This document shows, one piece after another, positions 5,393 through 6,552 of a stretch of DNA of 6,552 bases (its first letter is position 1; every line of letters starts with the position of its first letter). The DNA comes from Armatimonadota bacterium (GTDB lineage: Bacteria > Cloacimonadota > Cloacimonadia > Cloacimonadales > TCS61), in assembly GCA_030612605.1 (NCBI GenBank), contig JAUWNO010000125.1, positions 1-6,552 of the forward strand, read 5' to 3'. A program made the position numbers and the translations under genes. Under the pieces are notes generated by a model. The model worked only from the letters and a program-made list of their open reading frames with translations. It was not told the DNA's origin and searched no databases.

Positions 5393-5402
5393 TGCGAAGG
5401 TC
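5387..5402 (+). repeat. 16-nt element with an inverted near-copy at 51-66
   Basis: AACCATTGCGAAGGTC here matches the reverse complement of positions 51-66 (AACCGTTGCGAAGGTC) at 15 of 16 bases. The two copies lie at opposite ends of the window in opposite orientation, both in intergenic DNA and both close to a hairpin A copy. Confidence 0.55.
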
Positions 5403-5450
5403 AATGTTAAAGAATCTCTCCGTAAGAAACCATTTGCAAAATCTTCCCAG

Positions 5451-5486
5451 TTCAACCATTTTAACCGGTTCAACTGATTCAACTAA
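5451..5486. repeat. Tandem 9-mer array after lolA
   Basis: Four consecutive 9-nt units read on the plus strand: TTCAACCAT, TTTAACCGG, TTCAACTGA, TTCAACTAA. The last unit ends 2 nt from the lolA stop codon. A related three-unit block lies at 5366-5392. Units are degenerate but keep the YNAACYNN pattern and the 9-nt period. Confidence 0.75.
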
Positions 5487-5488
5487 AA

Positions 5489-6112
5489 CTATCGATTATC
5501 AATCACATTCACATCTTCAGGCAAATTCAGCTCGAAGATTTTTTGTGAAAGCTGTTTATTTATTTTTTCTGCAGAAAACGTATATTTAACCATATTTTCC
5601 GAATTATCAACAATTTGAATTTCGATTATCAAGTTATCTTTTATCCAAACAAAAATCTGGTCATTTTCAGGAGTTACCAATTTAATTCGAGTTTCATTTT
5701 TATTATTTTCAATCAATTCTTTCTGAGAGTTTTTCCAGTATTCGGAAATGATAGAAATGGGTTTGAGTTCATAATCATTTTTATTGGAGATCAAAACCTG
5801 GTTTGAAGCAGAATCATAAATTGTAACGGAAAGACTGTCTATCAGCAGTTTCTGTCCTTCAGGTTCCGCATATTCCAAAAGTAAAAAAGATGAATCATAA
5901 TAAATCTTTCCATAAGATGTTTTAGCAGTATCAATTTCTTTCCAAAAATTTTCTTGAATAAAATCAGCTTCATAAGTCTTAATAGAATCATATTTTTCAA
6001 GCAAATCCAAATAAATTTCATTCAGAACATCATCTTGTGCTAAAATGGAAGCTGAAAATGAAATAAATAAAATTAATACTATTAGGATTTTCAGATTTTC
6101 TTTATAATTCAT
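5489..6112 (-). CDS. lolA: Outer-membrane lipoprotein carrier LolA
   Basis: Periplasmic chaperone that takes lipoproteins from the LolCDE complex at the inner membrane and carries them to the outer membrane. The product is 207 aa, typical for LolA. Residues 1-26 are a signal peptide (MNYKENLK, a hydrophobic stretch 9-24, cleavage near LAQ|DD). The mature part shows LolA landmarks: ADFIQ (49-53), the strand pair SYGKIYYD and LLLEYAEPEGQKLLID (66-92) where the family has G.....P...R..Y..P..Q....DG, and FELNLPEDVNVID (193-205) at the C-terminus. The ATG at 6112 is chosen because it gives a clean signal peptide; an in-frame ATG at 6127 adds MVTCN and cannot be excluded, and neither has a strong Shine-Dalgarno. 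The start lies inside the end of ftsK, so translation is probably coupled. The ftsK-lolA order also occurs in E. coli. The stop is TAG, followed within 3 nt by a 9-mer array. Sequence divergence is high, but motif order and neighbourhood agree. Confidence 0.9.
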   Translation of the reverse strand: MNYKENLKILIVLILFISFSASILAQDDVLNEIYLDLLEKYDSIKTYEADFIQENFWKEIDTAKTSYGKIYYDSSFLLLEYAEPEGQKLLIDSLSVTIYDSASNQVLISNKNDYELKPISIISEYWKNSQKELIENNKNETRIKLVTPENDQIFVWIKDNLIIEIQIVDNSENMVKYTFSAEKINKQLSQKIFELNLPEDVNVIDNR

Positions 6113-6552
6113 ATTGCAGGTAACCATAATTTTTCAGATCTTCTTCTGTGGCAAAAACTTCACGTGGTTTGCTTCCCACATGAGGACCTATAATTCCTGC
6201 TTGTTCCAGCATATCGATGAGTCTTCCTGCCCTGGCATAACCGATTTTGAAATGACGTTGCAGCATGGAAACAGAAGCAGTTCCAGCAGAAACAAGGGCA
6301 ACTGCTGCTTCCGGAAAAAGTTCATCATCATAATCAAAATCCTCGAGACGCGTAGTTTCATCAGATATGATTGTAATATCTCGTTCCGGTTTGGGTTGAG
6401 TTTTCAGATAGGATACGAGGTTATGGATTTCCGAATCTGAAATAAAAGCGCAGTGAATTCTTTCTGTTATTCCTTTTCCGGGCGGCAAGAATAAAGAATC
6501 ACCTTTACCGAGCAGTTTCTCTGCACCGTTGGCATCGATGATAACACGCGAA
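6102..6552 (-). CDS. ftsK: DNA translocase FtsK/SpoIIIE, C-terminal part (5' end outside window)
   Basis: Hexameric ATP-driven double-stranded DNA pump that clears and aligns chromosome termini at the division septum. Only the last 149 residues are present; the frame stays open to the window edge, so a TTG near 6488 is internal and not a start. The fragment begins in the end of the motor domain (SRVIIDANGAEKLLGKGDSL then FLPPGKG, matching the family's SR.I.D..GAEKLLG.GDML.LPPG). It continues through a charged linker (fragment residues about 54-75) into the winged-helix gamma domain (about 76-132: DELFPEAAVALV, then HFKIGYARAGRLIDMLEQAGIIG, then GSKPREVF). Gamma reads the polar guide sequences (KOPS/SRS). 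Relative to E. coli FtsK, the N1296 position is Ala, R1300 is kept and E1303 is Asp; from memory, Ala is common at this position in other phyla. It ends with TAA, overlapping lolA by 11 nt. The N-terminal membrane domain and Walker motifs lie outside the window. Confidence 0.96.
   Translation of the reverse strand, partial: SRVIIDANGAEKLLGKGDSLFLPPGKGITERIHCAFISDSEIHNLVSYLKTQPKPERDITIISDETTRLEDFDYDDELFPEAAVALVSAGTASVSMLQRHFKIGYARAGRLIDMLEQAGIIGPHVGSKPREVFATEEDLKNYGYLQYEL

Noticed and set aside
5392..5589. Plus-strand reading frame spanning the lolA end and the 9-mer array
   Set aside because: It is antisense to lolA, has repeat-derived sequence, no ribosome-binding site and no recognisable domain. 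The other plus-strand frames of 60-110 codons are shadows of the minus-strand genes.

Overview
The window looks like AT-rich DNA from a diderm bacterium. The best guess is Candidatus Cloacimonadota or a related Fibrobacterota-Chlorobiota-Bacteroidota-type lineage. The guess rests on two secreted proteins whose C-termini carry the 'NYPNPFNPET ... IYNIKGQKIK ... W(D/N)GTD ... SGIYFYQLKVDGK.KASKKMLL.K' sorting domain, on a LolA lipoprotein carrier (implying an outer membrane), and on the style of the beta-helix protein. This assignment is an inference, since no phylogenetic marker is complete here.

All genes lie on the minus strand, so transcription runs from high to low coordinates. In that order they are: the 3' end of ftsK (6552-6102, entering from outside); lolA (6112-5489), overlapping ftsK by 11 nt; a 252-nt gap with 9-mer arrays and one copy of a hairpin repeat; manC-type mannose-1-phosphate guanylyltransferase (5236-4181); a short gap with a terminator-like hairpin; a secreted right-handed beta-helix protein (4079-2514); a repeat-filled gap; a secreted LVIVD-repeat beta-propeller protein (2386-158); a second copy of the same repeat-filled gap; and the ribosome-binding site and first codon of another gene that leaves the window at position 1. 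No stretch longer than about 250 nt lacks a gene.

Functionally there is a housekeeping part and an accessory part. ftsK-lolA is a gene order also found in Escherichia coli and covers chromosome segregation and outer-membrane lipoprotein transport. manC supplies GDP-mannose for surface glycans. The accessory part is a tandem run of cell-surface or secreted proteins with the same C-terminal sorting domain and the same intergenic cassette: hairpin B directly after the stop codon, then hairpin A, then a 21-nt motif, then the next gene's Shine-Dalgarno sequence.

The unusual material is non-genic or embedded in genes. (1) Two hairpin families are repeated between genes; hairpin B is more conserved (40/41) than the adjacent coding sequence. 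(2) Arrays of 7-nt units lie inside the sorting-domain coding sequence of both secreted proteins, where gain or loss of one unit would shift the frame. (3) Two short GC-rich in-frame inserts (33 and 30 nt), both carrying GCCTGCC at the same end, interrupt the sorting domain of only one paralogue. (4) 9-nt tandem units abut the lolA stop codon. These suggest an active small-repeat ecology acting on secreted-protein genes. I see no defence system, CRISPR array, transposase gene or RNA gene.
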